A stretch of 64,000 nucleotides of DNA from Azospirillum ramasamyi (GCF_003233655.1 NZ_CP029831.1:621501-685500), one strand, 5' to 3'. Shown: positions 28,701-38,367, counted from the stretch's first letter. Numbers and translations are program-made. The notes: generated by a model from the sequence alone, not told the origin.

Positions 28701-31599
28701 CAACCTCGCCAAATTCACCCGCATGCTGCAGGGCGAGCGCGATCTGGTCACCGTCTCCAACATGATCCTGTCGGAGATCGCGCCGCTGGTGAACGCGCAG
28801 CACGGAGTCTTCTACGTCGCCACCCGCGACCGCGACGAACCGCTGCTGGAACTGGTCGCCTCCTACGCGCTGAAGGAGCGCAAGAACTTGTCCAACCGTT
28901 TCCACCTGAAGGAAGGTCTGGTCGGGCAGTGCGCCTATGAGAAGAAGCGCATCCTGCTGACCAACGTTCCGCGCGATTACGTCGCCATCAGTTCCGGCCT
29001 GGGCGAGGCGCCGCCGCTGAACATCATCGTCTTGCCGGTGCTGTTCGAGGACGACGTGAAGGCGGTGATCGAGCTGGCGAGCTTCGGCCGCTTCAGCGAG
29101 ACGCATCAGAGCTTCCTGGAGCAGCTGACCGAAAGCATCGGCATCGTGCTCAACACGATCGCCGCCAACATGCGCACCGAAGGGCTGCTGAAGCAGTCGC
29201 AGCGCCTGACCACCGAACTTCAGAGCCAGCAGGAGGAGCTGAAGACCACCAACGAGCGGCTGGAACAGCAGGCCGCCTCGCTGCGCAAGTCGGAAGAGTT
29301 GCTGAAGGCCCAGCAGGAAAAGCTGACCACCACAAACGAGGCGCTGGAGGAGAAGGCCGAGCAGCTGGAGAAGCAGAACATCGAGGTGGAGCGCAAGAAC
29401 CGCGAGGTCGTGCTCGCCAAGGCGGCGCTGGAGGAAAAGGCGGAACAGCTCGCCCTGACCTCCAAGTACAAGTCGCAGTTCCTGGCGAACATGAGCCACG
29501 AGCTGCGCACGCCGCTGAACAGCCTGCTGATCCTGTCCAAACTGCTGGCCGACAACCCCGACACCAACCTGTCGGAACGTCAGGTGGAGTTCGCCCGCAC
29601 CATCCATTCCGCCGGCTCCGACCTGCTGGGGCTGATCAACGACATCCTCGACCTGTCGAAGATCGAATCCGGCACCGTCACGCTGGAGATCGGCGAGGTC
29701 GTGCTGGGCGACCTGCGCAACCATGTGGAGCGCACCTTCTCGCAAGTGGCGCAGGAGAAGAAGCTGGCCTTCACCATCGAGATGGACCAGTCGCTGCCCG
29801 CCAGCATCCAGACCGACGAGAAGCGGCTGGCCCAGGTGCTGAACAACCTGCTGTCCAACGCCTTCAAGTTCACGGATGCCGGCGGCATCACCTTCCGCGT
29901 CGCCCCGGCGACGGAGGGCTGGAGCGCCGCGCACCCGACGCTGAACGCGGCGGCGTCGGTGCTGGCCTTCAGCGTCGCCGACACCGGCATCGGCATCCCC
30001 GAGGACAAGCAGCGCATCATCTTCGAGGCGTTCCAGCAGGCCGACGGCACCACCAGCCGCAAATACGGCGGCACCGGCCTCGGCCTGTCGATCAGCCGCG
30101 AGATCGCCCGCCTGCTGGGCGGCGAGATCCGGGTGACCAGCACGCCCGGCAAGGGCAGTTCCTTCACCCTCTATGTCCCGCGCAGCTACGACGCGGCGGA
30201 GGAGACCGCCAGCCCGCTGGTCGCCGCGGCCAGCACCGCGCTGGCCCCCGCCAGCCTGCTGACCAAGCGGCCGGAGGCGGCGACCCGCCCGGTGGTGGCG
30301 TCCGGCCCGCAGGAGGGGCTCGCCCTGCTGGAGATGCAGCCGGCCGGCGACGACCGCGAACGCATCCGCGCCGGCGAGCCGGTGGTGCTGATCGTCGAGG
30401 ACGACGCGACCTTCGCCTCCATCCTGATCGACCTGGCGCGGGAGAAGGGATTCCGCACCGTCCTGTCGGCCGGCGGGGCGACGGCGCTGCCGCTGGCGCG
30501 CAAATACCGGCCGGACGCCATCCTGCTCGACATCGGGCTGCCGGACATGGACGGTTGGGCGCTGCTCGACCTGCTGAAGCGCGATCCGCAGACCCGCCAC
30601 ATCCCGGTCCACGTCATCTCCGCCAAGGACGAGCGGCGGCGCGGCCTGTCGATGGGCGCCTTCGACTATTCGGAGAAGCCGGTGGAGCGCGAGGCCATCT
30701 TCGACGCCCTGAACCGGGTGAAGAGCTTCAAGGAGCGCGATCACCGCAAACTGCTGGTGGTGGAGAAGGACAATCCACAGCCGGGCGCCGTCGCCGCACT
30801 GATCGGCAACGGCGACGTGGAGAGCCACACCGTCACCTCGATCGAGGCGGCCATGGCGGCGCTGTCGGCCGACCGCTTCGACTGCATGGTGCTGGATCTG
30901 TCCAGCCCGGCGCTGCCCGGCCCTACTGCCGCCGATTTCGAACTGGTGGAATGGCTGCGCACCCGCGACACGCTCGCCTGGATGCCGGTGGTGGTCTATG
31001 TCGCCTCCGATATCACGGCGGAGGACGAGGCGCGGCTGCGCCGGCTGGCCGAGACCGTGGTGCTGAAGAGCGCCCGGTCGCCCGCCGGGTTGCTCGACGA
31101 GACCGCGCTGTTCCTGCACCGCGCCGTTGACAAGCTGCCCGACGACAAGAGGCGCAGCATTCTGGACCTGCGCCAGCACGACCCGTCGCTGGCCGGCAAG
31201 CGGGTGCTGGTGATCGACGACGACATCCGCAACATCTTCTCGCTCGCCAGCGTGATGGAGGCACACAGGATCGAGGTCCTGCATGCCGAAAGCGGGCGCG
31301 AGGGGATCGAGCGGCTGCGCGCCGATCCGGGCGTCGACGTGGTGCTGGTGGACATCATGATGCCGGAGATGGACGGCTACGAAACCATGCGCACGATCCG
31401 CAGCATTGAGGAGTTCCGCGGCCTGCCGATGATCGCCGTCACCGCGAAGGCGATGAAGGGCGACCGCGACAAGTGCATCGAGGCCGGGGCGACCGACTAT
31501 ATCGCCAAGCCGGTGGACATCGACCATCTGCTGTCGCTGCTGCGGATCTGGACCGCCAAGGGCGGCAGGCCGCAGCCGCGCGGCGGAGTTCCGGCATGA
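25720..31599 (+). CDS. Giant cytoplasmic poly-HAMP hybrid histidine kinase (Nik1/group III-like)
   Basis: A 1959-residue hybrid kinase without membrane segments. Order: a degenerate HAMP (about residues 17-65), a second HAMP (about 105-160), nine tandem HAMP units (162-989), GAF (about 1008-1144), a long coiled coil (1148-1254), HisKA with His1260 in [10 protein letters not shown], HATPase (about 1361-1488), and three receivers with acceptor Asp1604, Asp1726 and Asp1878. The middle receiver is degenerate: its acidic pair is replaced by VVEKDN. The repeat consensus ([42 protein letters not shown]) is that of fungal group III kinases such as Nik1/Os-1. AAGGGGA at 25708-25714 sets the ATG. The next gene overlaps by four bases. 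The stimulus, perhaps osmotic or cytoplasmic, is inferred. Confidence 0.92.
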   Translation: MTAMVETADALDPKVLLMALRQLRKGDFSVRLPLDLTGMDGEIAAAFNDVVELNQNLTTEVSRLSVAIGKEGRISQRAKLNNASGGWETCIDSINTLVGDMIQPTTEIARVIGAVAKGDLSKTMALEIEGRPLQGEFLRTARNVNTMVDQLVTVTTELTRVAREVGIEGKLGGQAQVKGVAGSWKDLTENVNVMAANLTGQVRNIAEVTTAVAKGDLSKKITVDVKGEILELKSTINTMVDQLNSFASEVTRVAREVGSEGKLGGQAKVEGVGGTWKDLTDNVNMMAANLTGQVRNIAEVTTAVAKGDLSKKITVDVKGEILELKSTINTMVDQLNSFASEVTRVAREVGSEGKLGGQAKVEGVGGTWKDLTDSVNMMAANLTGQVRNIADVTTAVATGDLSKKITVDVKGEILELKSTINTMVDQLNSFASEVTRVAREVGSEGKLGGQAKVEGVGGTWKDLTDSVNLMAANLTGQVRNIADVTTAVANGDLSKKITVPVKGEILELKNTINTMVDQLNSFASEVTRVAREVGSEGKLGGQAQVKGVGGTWKDLTDSVNAMATNLTGQVRNIAEVTTAVANGDLSKKITVDVKGEILELKSTINTMVDQLNSFASEVTRVAREVGSEGKLGGQAQVKGVAGTWKDLTDNVNAMATNLTGQVRNIAEVTTAVANGDLSKKITVDVKGEILELKSTINTMVDQLNSFASEVARVAREVGIEGKLGGQAQVKGVAGTWKDLTDNVNMMAANLTGQVRNIAEVTTAVAKGDLSKKITVDVKGEIFELKSTINTMVDQLNSFASEVTRVAREVGSEGKLGGQAKVEGVGGTWKDLTDNVNMMAANLTGQVRGIASVVTAVADGDLKRKLAVDAKGEIAALANTINGMIDTLATFADQVTNVAREVGIEGKLGGQARVPGAAGLWKDLTENVNQLAANLTTQVRAIAEVATAVTKGDLTRSITVEAMGEVAALKDNINEMIRNLRDTTLKNAEQDWLKTNLAKFTRMLQGERDLVTVSNMILSEIAPLVNAQHGVFYVATRDRDEPLLELVASYALKERKNLSNRFHLKEGLVGQCAYEKKRILLTNVPRDYVAISSGLGEAPPLNIIVLPVLFEDDVKAVIELASFGRFSETHQSFLEQLTESIGIVLNTIAANMRTEGLLKQSQRLTTELQSQQEELKTTNERLEQQAASLRKSEELLKAQQEKLTTTNEALEEKAEQLEKQNIEVERKNREVVLAKAALEEKAEQLALTSKYKSQFLANMSHELRTPLNSLLILSKLLADNPDTNLSERQVEFARTIHSAGSDLLGLINDILDLSKIESGTVTLEIGEVVLGDLRNHVERTFSQVAQEKKLAFTIEMDQSLPASIQTDEKRLAQVLNNLLSNAFKFTDAGGITFRVAPATEGWSAAHPTLNAAASVLAFSVADTGIGIPEDKQRIIFEAFQQADGTTSRKYGGTGLGLSISREIARLLGGEIRVTSTPGKGSSFTLYVPRSYDAAEETASPLVAAASTALAPASLLTKRPEAATRPVVASGPQEGLALLEMQPAGDDRERIRAGEPVVLIVEDDATFASILIDLAREKGFRTVLSAGGATALPLARKYRPDAILLDIGLPDMDGWALLDLLKRDPQTRHIPVHVISAKDERRRGLSMGAFDYSEKPVEREAIFDALNRVKSFKERDHRKLLVVEKDNPQPGAVAALIGNGDVESHTVTSIEAAMAALSADRFDCMVLDLSSPALPGPTAADFELVEWLRTRDTLAWMPVVVYVASDITAEDEARLRRLAETVVLKSARSPAGLLDETALFLHRAVDKLPDDKRRSILDLRQHDPSLAGKRVLVIDDDIRNIFSLASVMEAHRIEVLHAESGREGIERLRADPGVDVVLVDIMMPEMDGYETMRTIRSIEEFRGLPMIAVTAKAMKGDRDKCIEAGATDYIAKPVDIDHLLSLLRIWTAKGGRPQPRGGVPA
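26203..28686 (+). repeat. Nine 276-bp tandem repeats within the kinase gene
   Basis: Nine in-frame units of exactly 276 bases (92 codons), each beginning at the codons for AREVG, run from 26203 to 28686. Units one to seven are nearly identical at the DNA level for long stretches (for example around the codons for [22 protein letters not shown], counted in two parts), while units eight and nine have diverged ([20 protein letters not shown]). This suggests recent expansion or gene conversion and makes copy-number change by recombination likely. Confidence 0.9.
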
Positions 31600-34007
31600 C
31601 CCGGCGCAAGCTGCGTGTGGCGCGGGTGGCGCGGCGCGGGCCGTTCGTGCCGCCGTCCGCCTTTCCGGTGCCGGCAGTCCGCCGCTCGCGGCTGCTCGGC
31701 ACCACAAGCGTCCATCTGGGCGGCTTCCAACCGGGCGGCGTCCAGCCGGCCGGCAAGGATGCCGTCAGCCAGACGCTTCTGCCGCCGGATGTGGCACCGC
31801 CCGCACCGGCACCCGTTCCGGCCGCCACACCTGTACCGGCGGCCGGTGCCCCCGCGGGATGGGAAAGCATGACCACCGACGTTCCTCCGCAGCCCGACAA
31901 GGTCGACGTGGCGATCCTGATCGTCGACGACGATCCGCGGAACCTGTTCGCCGTGCGCGAGACGCTGGAGGACATGAACGCGCAGCTCGTCCTGGCGAGA
32001 TCCGGGGAGGAGGCGCTGAAGCACCTGCTGCGCCAGGACTTCGCGCTGATCCTGCTCGATGTCCACATGCCGGGGATGGACGGCTACGAGACGGCGGAGC
32101 TGATCCGCCTGCGCGAGAAGTCCCGCCACATTCCGATCATCTTCCTGACCGCCATCAACAAGGACGAAACGCACATCTTCCGCGGCTATGCCAGCGGCGC
32201 CGTGGATTACATGTTCAAGCCGGTCGATCCGCACATCCTGAAATGCAAGGTGTCGGTGTTCGTCGACCTCTACCGCAAGACGGAGGCGGTGAAGCGCGAG
32301 GTCGAGGCCAAGCAGCGCCTGCTTGATGAGAACGAGCGGGTGCGACGCGAGATGCGGCAGGCCGAACAGGCGCTGCGCCGGTCGGAGGAGCGGCAGGCGC
32401 TGATCCTGGGGCAACTGCCCATCGTGCTCTACACCGCCGATCTCACGTCGGGGATTCCGTTCCGCTACCTGTCGGACACGGCGCAGTCGGTGCTTGGCTG
32501 CCCGCCCGCCCGCTTCATCGACGATCCCGGCTATTGGGAGGCGGGACTTCATCCCGACGACCGCAACCGCGTGCTGCGCCAGCTGGAGTCGATCCACGAC
32601 ACCGGGCTGACGACGGTCGAATACCGCTGGCGCTGCCCTGACGGCAGCGAGCGCCATCTTCTGGACCAGGCGGTGGTGGTGCGCGACGAGGAGGGCCGGC
32701 CGGCCGAGCTGTTCGGCACCATCATGGACGTGACCGAGACGCGGCAGGCCCAGCGCCAGCTTGCCCACGCCCAGAAAATGGAGATGGTCGGCCAGTTGAC
32801 CGGCGGCATCGCCCATGACTTCAACAACATGCTGATGGTGGTGATCGGCAGCCTGGAGCGGCTGGTCCCCAGCCTTGCCGGCGATCCGAAATCGGCCAGA
32901 CGAGCGGAGATGGCGCTGCAGGCGGCGCTGCGCTGTTCCGACATGACGCGGCGCCTGCTGACCTTCGCGCGGCGCCAGCAGCTCCACCCGGAGCCGGTCG
33001 ATCTCGGCGCCCTGGTCGCCGGCATGGGCGAGTTGATGGAGCGCACGCTGGGCGGCGGCGTCGGCATCGCCATCGAAGCGCCAGCCGCCGATGCGGAGCC
33101 GCTGTGGACCGCGTCGGTCGACCGGTCGCAGGCGGAATCGGCGCTGCTGAACCTCGTCATCAACGCCCGCGACGCCATGCCCGGCGGCGGCACCCTGCGC
33201 ATCCGCACCGAGAACGCCCGTTTCGAGGAAATGCAGTCCGCCCATGGCATGTCCATCCCGGCCGGCGACTACATCCTGCTGTCGGTGTCCGACAGCGGAT
33301 GCGGGATGCCGCCCGACGTGCTGGAACGCGCCTTCGAGCCCTTCTTCACCACCAAGGAGGCGGGGAAGGGGACCGGTCTCGGCCTTGCCATGATTCATGG
33401 CTTCGTCAAGCAGTCGGGCGGGCTGATCGGCGTCGACAGCAGTCCGGGTTCCGGCACCACCTTCCGCCTCTACCTGCCGAGGGCGACGGTCGATGCGGCC
33501 CACGGCACGGCCTCCGACGACGACGGCGCCGAAGAGGCGTTCGCCGGCCATGGCGAGACGGTGCTGGTGGTGGATGACGACGCCGACGTGCGCGCCGTCG
33601 CCCTCCAGGCCGTGGCCGCGCTGGGCTACCGCGTGCTGGAAGCCGATGGGGCCGAGGCGGCGTTGACTTTGCTTGATCGCCAGCCGGTCGATCTTCTGTT
33701 CACCGATATCGTGATGCCGGGCGGCCTGAACGGACGCGAACTGGCGCGCGAGGGGCTGCGACGCTACCCCTCTCTGCGGGTCCTGTTCGCCTCCGGCTAT
33801 GCCAACGGAACCAGTGCGCCGGAGCAGGAGGCCGGCGCCGCGATGCCAGCAGACGACGGCACCGATCCGGGCGCCGTGCTGGGGGCTGCTTTGTGCCGGG
33901 CGGAGACCTTGGCCAAGCCCTACCGCGACGGCGATCTTGCCCGCGCGCTGCGCCGCGCGCTGGATCTGCAGTCCCCCCTCGCGCCGGCGGAGGCCGTCCG
34001 GGGCTGA
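31596..34007 (+). CDS. Hybrid sensor kinase: receiver-coiled coil-PAS-HisKA-HATPase-receiver
   Basis: An 803-residue soluble protein coupled to the poly-HAMP kinase by an ATGA overlap. Residues 1-90 are an Arg- and Pro/Ala-rich, probably disordered leader. Then come a receiver (Asp155 in [10 protein letters not shown]), a coiled coil, a PAS domain (about 268-382), HisKA with His407 in [11 protein letters not shown], an HATPase domain ending [12 protein letters not shown], and a C-terminal receiver (Asp704 in [10 protein letters not shown]). The N-terminal receiver is a likely phosphate acceptor from the upstream kinase, making a multi-step relay. GGAG at 31585-31588 supports ATG 31596; ATG 31869, after the leader, is a possible second start. 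Confidence 0.88.
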   Translation: MTRRKLRVARVARRGPFVPPSAFPVPAVRRSRLLGTTSVHLGGFQPGGVQPAGKDAVSQTLLPPDVAPPAPAPVPAATPVPAAGAPAGWESMTTDVPPQPDKVDVAILIVDDDPRNLFAVRETLEDMNAQLVLARSGEEALKHLLRQDFALILLDVHMPGMDGYETAELIRLREKSRHIPIIFLTAINKDETHIFRGYASGAVDYMFKPVDPHILKCKVSVFVDLYRKTEAVKREVEAKQRLLDENERVRREMRQAEQALRRSEERQALILGQLPIVLYTADLTSGIPFRYLSDTAQSVLGCPPARFIDDPGYWEAGLHPDDRNRVLRQLESIHDTGLTTVEYRWRCPDGSERHLLDQAVVVRDEEGRPAELFGTIMDVTETRQAQRQLAHAQKMEMVGQLTGGIAHDFNNMLMVVIGSLERLVPSLAGDPKSARRAEMALQAALRCSDMTRRLLTFARRQQLHPEPVDLGALVAGMGELMERTLGGGVGIAIEAPAADAEPLWTASVDRSQAESALLNLVINARDAMPGGGTLRIRTENARFEEMQSAHGMSIPAGDYILLSVSDSGCGMPPDVLERAFEPFFTTKEAGKGTGLGLAMIHGFVKQSGGLIGVDSSPGSGTTFRLYLPRATVDAAHGTASDDDGAEEAFAGHGETVLVVDDDADVRAVALQAVAALGYRVLEADGAEAALTLLDRQPVDLLFTDIVMPGGLNGRELAREGLRRYPSLRVLFASGYANGTSAPEQEAGAAMPADDGTDPGAVLGAALCRAETLAKPYRDGDLARALRRALDLQSPLAPAEAVRG

Positions 34008-34019
34008 CGAGGGGGATCG

Positions 34020-34448
34020 ATGGCGGTGCCGTCCCACGCCGCCGGTTGTGCACACCAGGTCAGGTTTTGGTTCATGGTATTATCCGACGATGCGCTCGCC
34101 CTGCTTCGAACCTCCATCCGTTCGGTCTGGGCGCTTGAACTGCTGCTTCTCCTGCGTCGAGATCCCGCGCGCGACTGGTCCAACGACGAACTTGTGCGGG
34201 AATTGCGGGGCAGCGAGGTGGTGGTGCAGGAGGCACTCGCCGGCTTCCTGGGGGCCGGGCTGGTGGCGGCGCTGGCGGACGGCCGCCACCGCTATCATCC
34301 GGCGGTGCCGGTTCTCGACCAGTGGGTCGGGGAGATCGCGCAGGCCTATGCCTCCCGTCCGTCCGCCGTCATCCGGGAGATCTTCGCGGCTCCCGGAAAC
34401 AAGGTGCAGATTTTCGCCGATTCCTTCCGCTTCCGCCTTAACGATTGA
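34020..34448 (+). CDS. Small winged-helix-like protein
   Basis: A 142-residue soluble protein starting 12 bases after the kinase stop, with GAGGGGG just before the ATG. Residues 22-90 resemble a winged helix-turn-helix: SVWALELLLLLRRDPARDWS, NDELVRELRGSEVVVQEALAG, then a short wing DGRHRYHP. It could be the DNA-binding output of the two kinases, which lack one, but it has no receiver domain of its own. A start at ATG 34074 is also possible. Family not named with certainty. Confidence 0.65.
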   Translation: MAVPSHAAGCAHQVRFWFMVLSDDALALLRTSIRSVWALELLLLLRRDPARDWSNDELVRELRGSEVVVQEALAGFLGAGLVAALADGRHRYHPAVPVLDQWVGEIAQAYASRPSAVIREIFAAPGNKVQIFADSFRFRLND

Positions 34449-34541
34449 CGCCAGTGAATCACATGATCGCCGCTTTCCAATCCGTCCCCGTGGATCGATC
34501 GCCCTCTCCTTCGCCTGGGAGAGCGGGGTGGGGAGGCTGAC

Positions 34542-34811
34542 ATGGACGTCGTGAAGTCGGCGGTCTATCTGCTGTGCTTTGCCGCCAGCCTGCTGTGCAT
34601 GGTCCTGCTGCTGCGCAGCTACCTGCGGTCGCGCAGCCGGCTTCTGCTGTGGAGCACGCTGTGCTTCGTCTGCCTGGCGATCAACAACCTGCTGCTGTTC
34701 ATCGATGCCGTCGTCCTGCCGACCCAGGTGGACCTGCTGCCGTTCCGCCAGTTCTCCGCCATGGCCGGCGTGGGCGTGCTGCTCTACGGCTTCATCTGGG
34801 ATGCAGAGTGA
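34542..34811 (+). CDS. DUF5985-type small membrane protein 1
   Basis: An 89-residue protein with three hydrophobic helices (AVYLLCFAASLLCMVLLL; LWSTLCFVCLAINNLLLFID; FSAMAGVGVLLYGFIW) and a basic loop (RSYLRSRSR) between the first two. GGGGAGG precedes the ATG. It matches the pattern of DUF5985 proteins, which have no known function. Its stop overlaps the start of the next, related gene, so the two form a pair, perhaps a heteromeric membrane complex. Confidence 0.7.
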   Translation: MDVVKSAVYLLCFAASLLCMVLLLRSYLRSRSRLLLWSTLCFVCLAINNLLLFIDAVVLPTQVDLLPFRQFSAMAGVGVLLYGFIWDAE

Positions 34812-35089
34812 TGCTGCCGACGACATCGAGTTTCTTCACCGGTGCGCTTGCAGCACTCTATGCGGTCGCCGGGCTGTTCTTCCTCAGCTTCTGGAAGCGG
34901 ACACGCGATGCGCTGTTCGCCTCCTTCGCGCTGGCCTTCGCGCTGCTGGCGGTGAACCAGACCGTGCTGGCGCTCGGCGGGCTGGAACGGGAGGAGCAGA
35001 GCTGGGTCTATCTGCTGCGGCTGCTGGCCTTCCTCGTGATCATCGCCGCCATCGTGCGCAAGAATTTCGAGGGGCGCCGCCGCCGCTGA
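34811..35089 (+). CDS. DUF5985-type small membrane protein 2
   Basis: A 92-residue protein with three helices in the same order as its neighbour (FFTGALAALYAVAGLFFLSF; FASFALAFALLAVNQTVLAL; LLRLLAFLVIIAAIV) and a basic tail (RKNFEGRRRR). ATG overlaps the preceding stop in TGATG. The two proteins share a topology and the F/N...L-A-x-N pattern, suggesting duplication. As the only membrane proteins of the operon, they may connect the cytoplasmic kinases to the membrane; this is inference. Confidence 0.7.
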   Translation: MLPTTSSFFTGALAALYAVAGLFFLSFWKRTRDALFASFALAFALLAVNQTVLALGGLEREEQSWVYLLRLLAFLVIIAAIVRKNFEGRRRR

Positions 35090-35104
35090 GGCGACGCTGC
35101 CGGG

Positions 35105-35533
35105 TCACTTCCGCCCGTCGCCGAACCGGCGGCAGTCCCGCTCGTCGGTGCCGGATTCCGCCCGGCCACCGTTGGAGGTGCGGTAGCGCGCGTCGTCGCA
35201 TTGGCCGTTGCCGGCATAGCGGCTGTAGCCGTCCTGTCCCCGTCCGCCGTGCCTGTTGCCGTAATACCCGTTACCTTGCCGATAGCCGCTGTCGTAGCCG
35301 CCGCGGCGGTGGTGGCGCCGGTCGCGCTCGTAATCCCGGTCGCCGTCGTCATCGCCGGCGGTCGCGGCCAGCACGCCCAGCCCGACCACCGCGGCGCCCA
35401 GCAGCAGGGCGCCCGTCATGTCGTCATCGCCGTTCCCGTTGCCGGCGCAGCCCGGCAGGGCCAGCGACACCGCAAGGCAAGCGGCCAACATCGTCCTGCC
35501 GCCGAAGACACCGCGCCGCACTGCTTTTTCCAT
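35105..35533 (-). CDS. Putative lipoprotein, Gly/Asp/Tyr/Arg-rich
   Basis: A 142-residue protein from ATG 35533, preceded by GGGAGG. The N-terminus is a lipoprotein signal (AACLAVSLALPGC, lipobox LPGC), followed by a hydrophobic segment (TGALLLGAAVVGLGVLAATAG) and a low-complexity region rich in Gly, Asp, Arg and Tyr (DYERDRRHHRRGG, YGNRHGGRGQDGYSRY). The C-terminus has two cysteines that may pair. Convergent with the DUF5985 pair, 15 bases apart. Function unknown. Confidence 0.7.
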   Translation of the reverse strand: MEKAVRRGVFGGRTMLAACLAVSLALPGCAGNGNGDDDMTGALLLGAAVVGLGVLAATAGDDDGDRDYERDRRHHRRGGYDSGYRQGNGYYGNRHGGRGQDGYSRYAGNGQCDDARYRTSNGGRAESGTDERDCRRFGDGRK

Positions 35534-35740
35534 TGCCGCCTCCCAGCGCATGGGTACTTTCACGCATGAACACACAGGCGGAGCTTTTCATCCAGTACCA
35601 TTGTAATTTCTTTCTAGAAATATTTGATCCGGCGGGATTTCGCTGCCTTGAACGCATACCCGGGTGCCCACACGGGGCTTGGCCCGGCCGGGACGAAGCC
35701 CTATGGTCGGCCTGCTGTCGCCAAAATGGGGAGTGCGTGG

Positions 35741-36910
35741 ATGTTCACCGCCAGGATCCTGCTGCTCGGCTCCGGTGAGCTGGGCAAGGAATTCGTCATC
35801 GCCGCCAAGCGGCTGGGCTGCGAGGTCATCGCCTGCGACAGCTACGCCAACGCCCCGGCGATGCAGGTCGCCGACCGGGCGGAGGTGTTCTCCATGCTCG
35901 ACGCCGACGCCCTCCGCGCCGCCATCGCCAAGCATCGCCCCGACTTCATCGTGCCGGAGGTGGAGGCGATCCGCACCGAGGTGCTGCACGAGTTCGAGGA
36001 TGCCGGCACCACCGTCGTCCCGTCGGCCCGCGCCGCCACCATGACGATGAACCGCGACCGCATCCGCGAGGTCGCCGCGACGGAACTCGGCCTGCGCACC
36101 TCGCGCTACCGCTATGCCGAAAGCCTGGACGAGGTCCGCGCCGGGGCGGAGCACACCGGATTCCCCTGCGTCATCAAGCCGGTGATGTCGTCTTCGGGCA
36201 AGGGGCAGAGCACGGTGCAGGACGCCGCCGGGCTGGAAGCCGCCTGGGACTATGCGGTGGCGAACATGCGCGGCGACCGCCGCAAGGTGATCGTCGAGGA
36301 ATTCGTTCCCTTCGACTACGAAATCACCCTGCTGACCGTCCGTACCCGCGACGGCATCCTCTATTGCGAGCCGATCGGCCACCGGCAGGAACGCGGCGAC
36401 TACCAGGAATCCTGGCAGCCGGTCGCCATGCCGCAGGCGATGCTGGACGATGCCAAGGCGATGGCGGCCCGCGTCGTCGACAACCTGGGCGGTTACGGCA
36501 TCTTCGGCGTCGAGTTCTTCGTGACGGCCGACGAGGTCGTCTTCTCCGAACTGTCGCCGCGTCCGCACGACACCGGCATGGTCACGCTGCTGTCGCAGAA
36601 CCTGTCGGAATTCGAACTGCACGCCCGCGCCATCCTCGGCCTGCCGATCCCCAACATCGTCTGCCGCGCGCCATCGGCCTCCGCGGTCATCCTGGCCGAC
36701 CGCGAGTCGGAGAATTTCCGCATCGAGGGGCTGGCCGAGGCGCTGAGCCTTGGCAGTGCGGAGCAGGAGGTGGATGTCCGCCTGTTCGGCAAGCCGACCA
36801 CCCGCAAGAACCGCCGCATGGGCGTGGCGCTGGCGACCGGCACCGACACCGACGATGCGCGGGCGCGGGCCAGGCAGGCGGCGGACAAGGTGACGATCCG
36901 CTACCTGTAA
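35741..36910 (+). CDS. purT: Formate-dependent phosphoribosylglycinamide formyltransferase
   Basis: A 389-residue ATP-grasp enzyme that makes formyl-GAR from GAR, formate and ATP, an alternative to PurN in purine synthesis. Visible features: ILLLGSGELGKEF at the N-terminus, VIKPVMSSSGKGQS (ATP-binding loop), EFVPFDYEITLL, and the Mg-binding FGVEFFVTADEVVFSELSP. Its need for free formate fits the formaldehyde-to-formate pathway encoded at 52.5-54.6 kb, though the loci are apart. ATG 35741 follows GGGGAG by seven bases; upstream in-frame codons have no family match. Confidence 0.94.
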   Translation: MFTARILLLGSGELGKEFVIAAKRLGCEVIACDSYANAPAMQVADRAEVFSMLDADALRAAIAKHRPDFIVPEVEAIRTEVLHEFEDAGTTVVPSARAATMTMNRDRIREVAATELGLRTSRYRYAESLDEVRAGAEHTGFPCVIKPVMSSSGKGQSTVQDAAGLEAAWDYAVANMRGDRRKVIVEEFVPFDYEITLLTVRTRDGILYCEPIGHRQERGDYQESWQPVAMPQAMLDDAKAMAARVVDNLGGYGIFGVEFFVTADEVVFSELSPRPHDTGMVTLLSQNLSEFELHARAILGLPIPNIVCRAPSASAVILADRESENFRIEGLAEALSLGSAEQEVDVRLFGKPTTRKNRRMGVALATGTDTDDARARARQAADKVTIRYL

Positions 36911-36951
36911 CGGGAGGGGACGTGCCGGGGCGGAGCGGCCTGTACCATCGA

Positions 36952-36981
36952 GCGTAAAGCCTGACGCATCGGGCTTTACGC
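36952..36981. terminator. Hairpin between convergent purT and the MFS remnant
   Basis: GCGTAAAGCC (36952-36961) and GGCTTTACGC (36972-36981) are perfect ten-base arms with a ten-base loop, 42 bases past the purT stop. The arm overlaps the stop codon of the remnant reading frame on the other strand. No clear T tract; it probably acts as a bidirectional stop. Confidence 0.5.
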
Positions 36982-37197
36982 CCGCCCTGGAACGGTAAGC
37001 GGCCCTTGCCGCCCGAGCAGCCTGTCCACCCGCCGCAACGCCGGGAACATCGCCGCCCACAGACCGGCCAACCAGACCGCCACCACCTGCATCCGGATCG
37101 TCAGCCTCGAACAGACCCGCGCGGACCAGAACAGAGCGAAAGCGCGGTGGCGGAAGGCGGAGCGGAAGCCATCCCCGGCCGCGGGAGCACTGGTCAT
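36976..37197 (-). pseudogene. Remnant of an MFS transporter with an internal deletion
   Basis: A 73-codon frame whose ATG abuts the thiolase stop (TGA-ATG). The first half, FRSAFRHRAFALFWSARV and RMQVVAVWLAG, reads like the first helix of an EntS-type major facilitator protein; the second half, GLWAAMFPALRRVDRLL, reads like its extreme C-terminus. The roughly 330 residues between them are missing, in frame. It is best explained as a large internal deletion of a transporter that once ended this operon. Whether the short product is made is unknown. Confidence 0.6.
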
Positions 37198-38367
37198 TCA
37201 AACGGGCTCCAGAAGCGTGGCGAGCCCCAGCCCGCCGCCGATGCCGAGCGTGGCGAGCCCCCGGCGGGGCGACGTGCCCGCCGCCGGGAACAGCAACTCG
37301 GTGAAGAGGCGCGTCACCAGGATGGCTCCCGACGCGCCGTAGGGGTGGCCGAGCGCCAGCGCGCCGCCGCCGACCGACACGCGCGACCGGTCGATGCCCA
37401 GCGCGTCGAGGCTTGCCAGCACCTGGGCGGCGAAGGCCTCGTTGAACTCGATCAGGTCGATGCCGCAGACCGACAGGCCGGGATTGCGGTCCAGCAGCCT
37501 GGTCACCGCCGGAACCGGGCCGGTGCCGAGCAGCTTCGGGTCCACGCCCGCCGCCGTGCTGTCGACCACCGCAAGCCCGCGGCCAAGCCCGAGAGTGCGG
37601 AACTTTCGCTCCGACACCACCGCCACCACGGCCGCGCCGTCATTGACCGGGCAGGCGTTGCCGGCGGTGACGGTGCCGTCGGGCCGAAGGATGGGCCGCA
37701 GCGCCGCCAATTTCTCGAAGCTGGTGTCGGCGCGCGGACATTCGTCGCGCTCGATGACGCGGCCGTCGCGCAGGGTGAGCGGCACGATCTCCCGGTCGAA
37801 GCGTCCGGCGGCTTGCGCGGCGACGGCCTTGCGGTGGCTGTCCAGCGCGTAGCGGTCCTGGCGGGCGCGGTCGATGCCATAGGAGGAAGCGACATTCTCC
37901 GCCGCCTCGATCATCGACGGGTCGCCGATCTCGTCGGGAGCGAAGCGGGCGCGGTCGTAGAAGGCGGGGCTGCGGTAGAGGCTGGACGGCTTGGCGACGC
38001 GCCAGGGGGCGGTGCTGGTGCTCTCCACCCCGCCGGCCAGCACGACGTCGCAGGCGCCGGACTGCACCAGCCGGGCGGCGAGGTTGACCGCCTCCAGCCC
38101 CGATCCGCATTGCCGGTCCACCGTCACGCCCGGCACCGACACCGGCAGCCCGGCCGCCAACGCCGACAGCCGGGCGACATTGCCGCCGGGACCGACCGCG
38201 TTGCCCAGCAGCACCTCGTCCACCTCGGCCGGCGCGATCCCGGCATCGGCAAGGACGGCGCGGATCACCGGCGCGGCGAGGTCCTCGACCGGAAGCTCGC
38301 GCAGGCTGCCGCCGATGCGGCCGACCGGCGTGCGGCGTGCCGCGACGATGACCGGACGGTTGCTCAC
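37198..38367 (-). CDS. Acetyl-CoA acyltransferase (thiolase) lacking the second active-site Cys
   Basis: A 389-residue thiolase. The nucleophilic cysteine is present in DRQCGSGLEA, the NEAFA loop and the histidine of LALGHPYGASGA are present, but the C-terminal motif reads TLGIGGGLG where thiolases have CIGGG; the base-catalyst Cys is Gly. It starts with GTG overlapping the upstream acyl-CoA synthetase stop by four bases. In Bacillus subtilis a bioY-like gene is likewise joined to an acyl-CoA synthetase and a thiolase (yhfU-yhfT-yhfS), suggesting a role in supplying or recovering pimeloyl-type acyl-CoA. The activity here is uncertain because of the substitution. Confidence 0.88.
   Translation of the reverse strand: MSNRPVIVAARRTPVGRIGGSLRELPVEDLAAPVIRAVLADAGIAPAEVDEVLLGNAVGPGGNVARLSALAAGLPVSVPGVTVDRQCGSGLEAVNLAARLVQSGACDVVLAGGVESTSTAPWRVAKPSSLYRSPAFYDRARFAPDEIGDPSMIEAAENVASSYGIDRARQDRYALDSHRKAVAAQAAGRFDREIVPLTLRDGRVIERDECPRADTSFEKLAALRPILRPDGTVTAGNACPVNDGAAVVAVVSERKFRTLGLGRGLAVVDSTAAGVDPKLLGTGPVPAVTRLLDRNPGLSVCGIDLIEFNEAFAAQVLASLDALGIDRSRVSVGGGALALGHPYGASGAILVTRLFTELLFPAAGTSPRRGLATLGIGGGLGLATLLEPV

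Noticed and set aside
25969-31707. A 1912-codon open frame antisense to the giant kinase
   Set aside because: It is exactly opposite the kinase gene, rich in His, Gln, Arg and Asp as expected for the complement of GC-rich coding DNA, and shows no domain. It stays open only because the kinase repeats keep the same codon phase.
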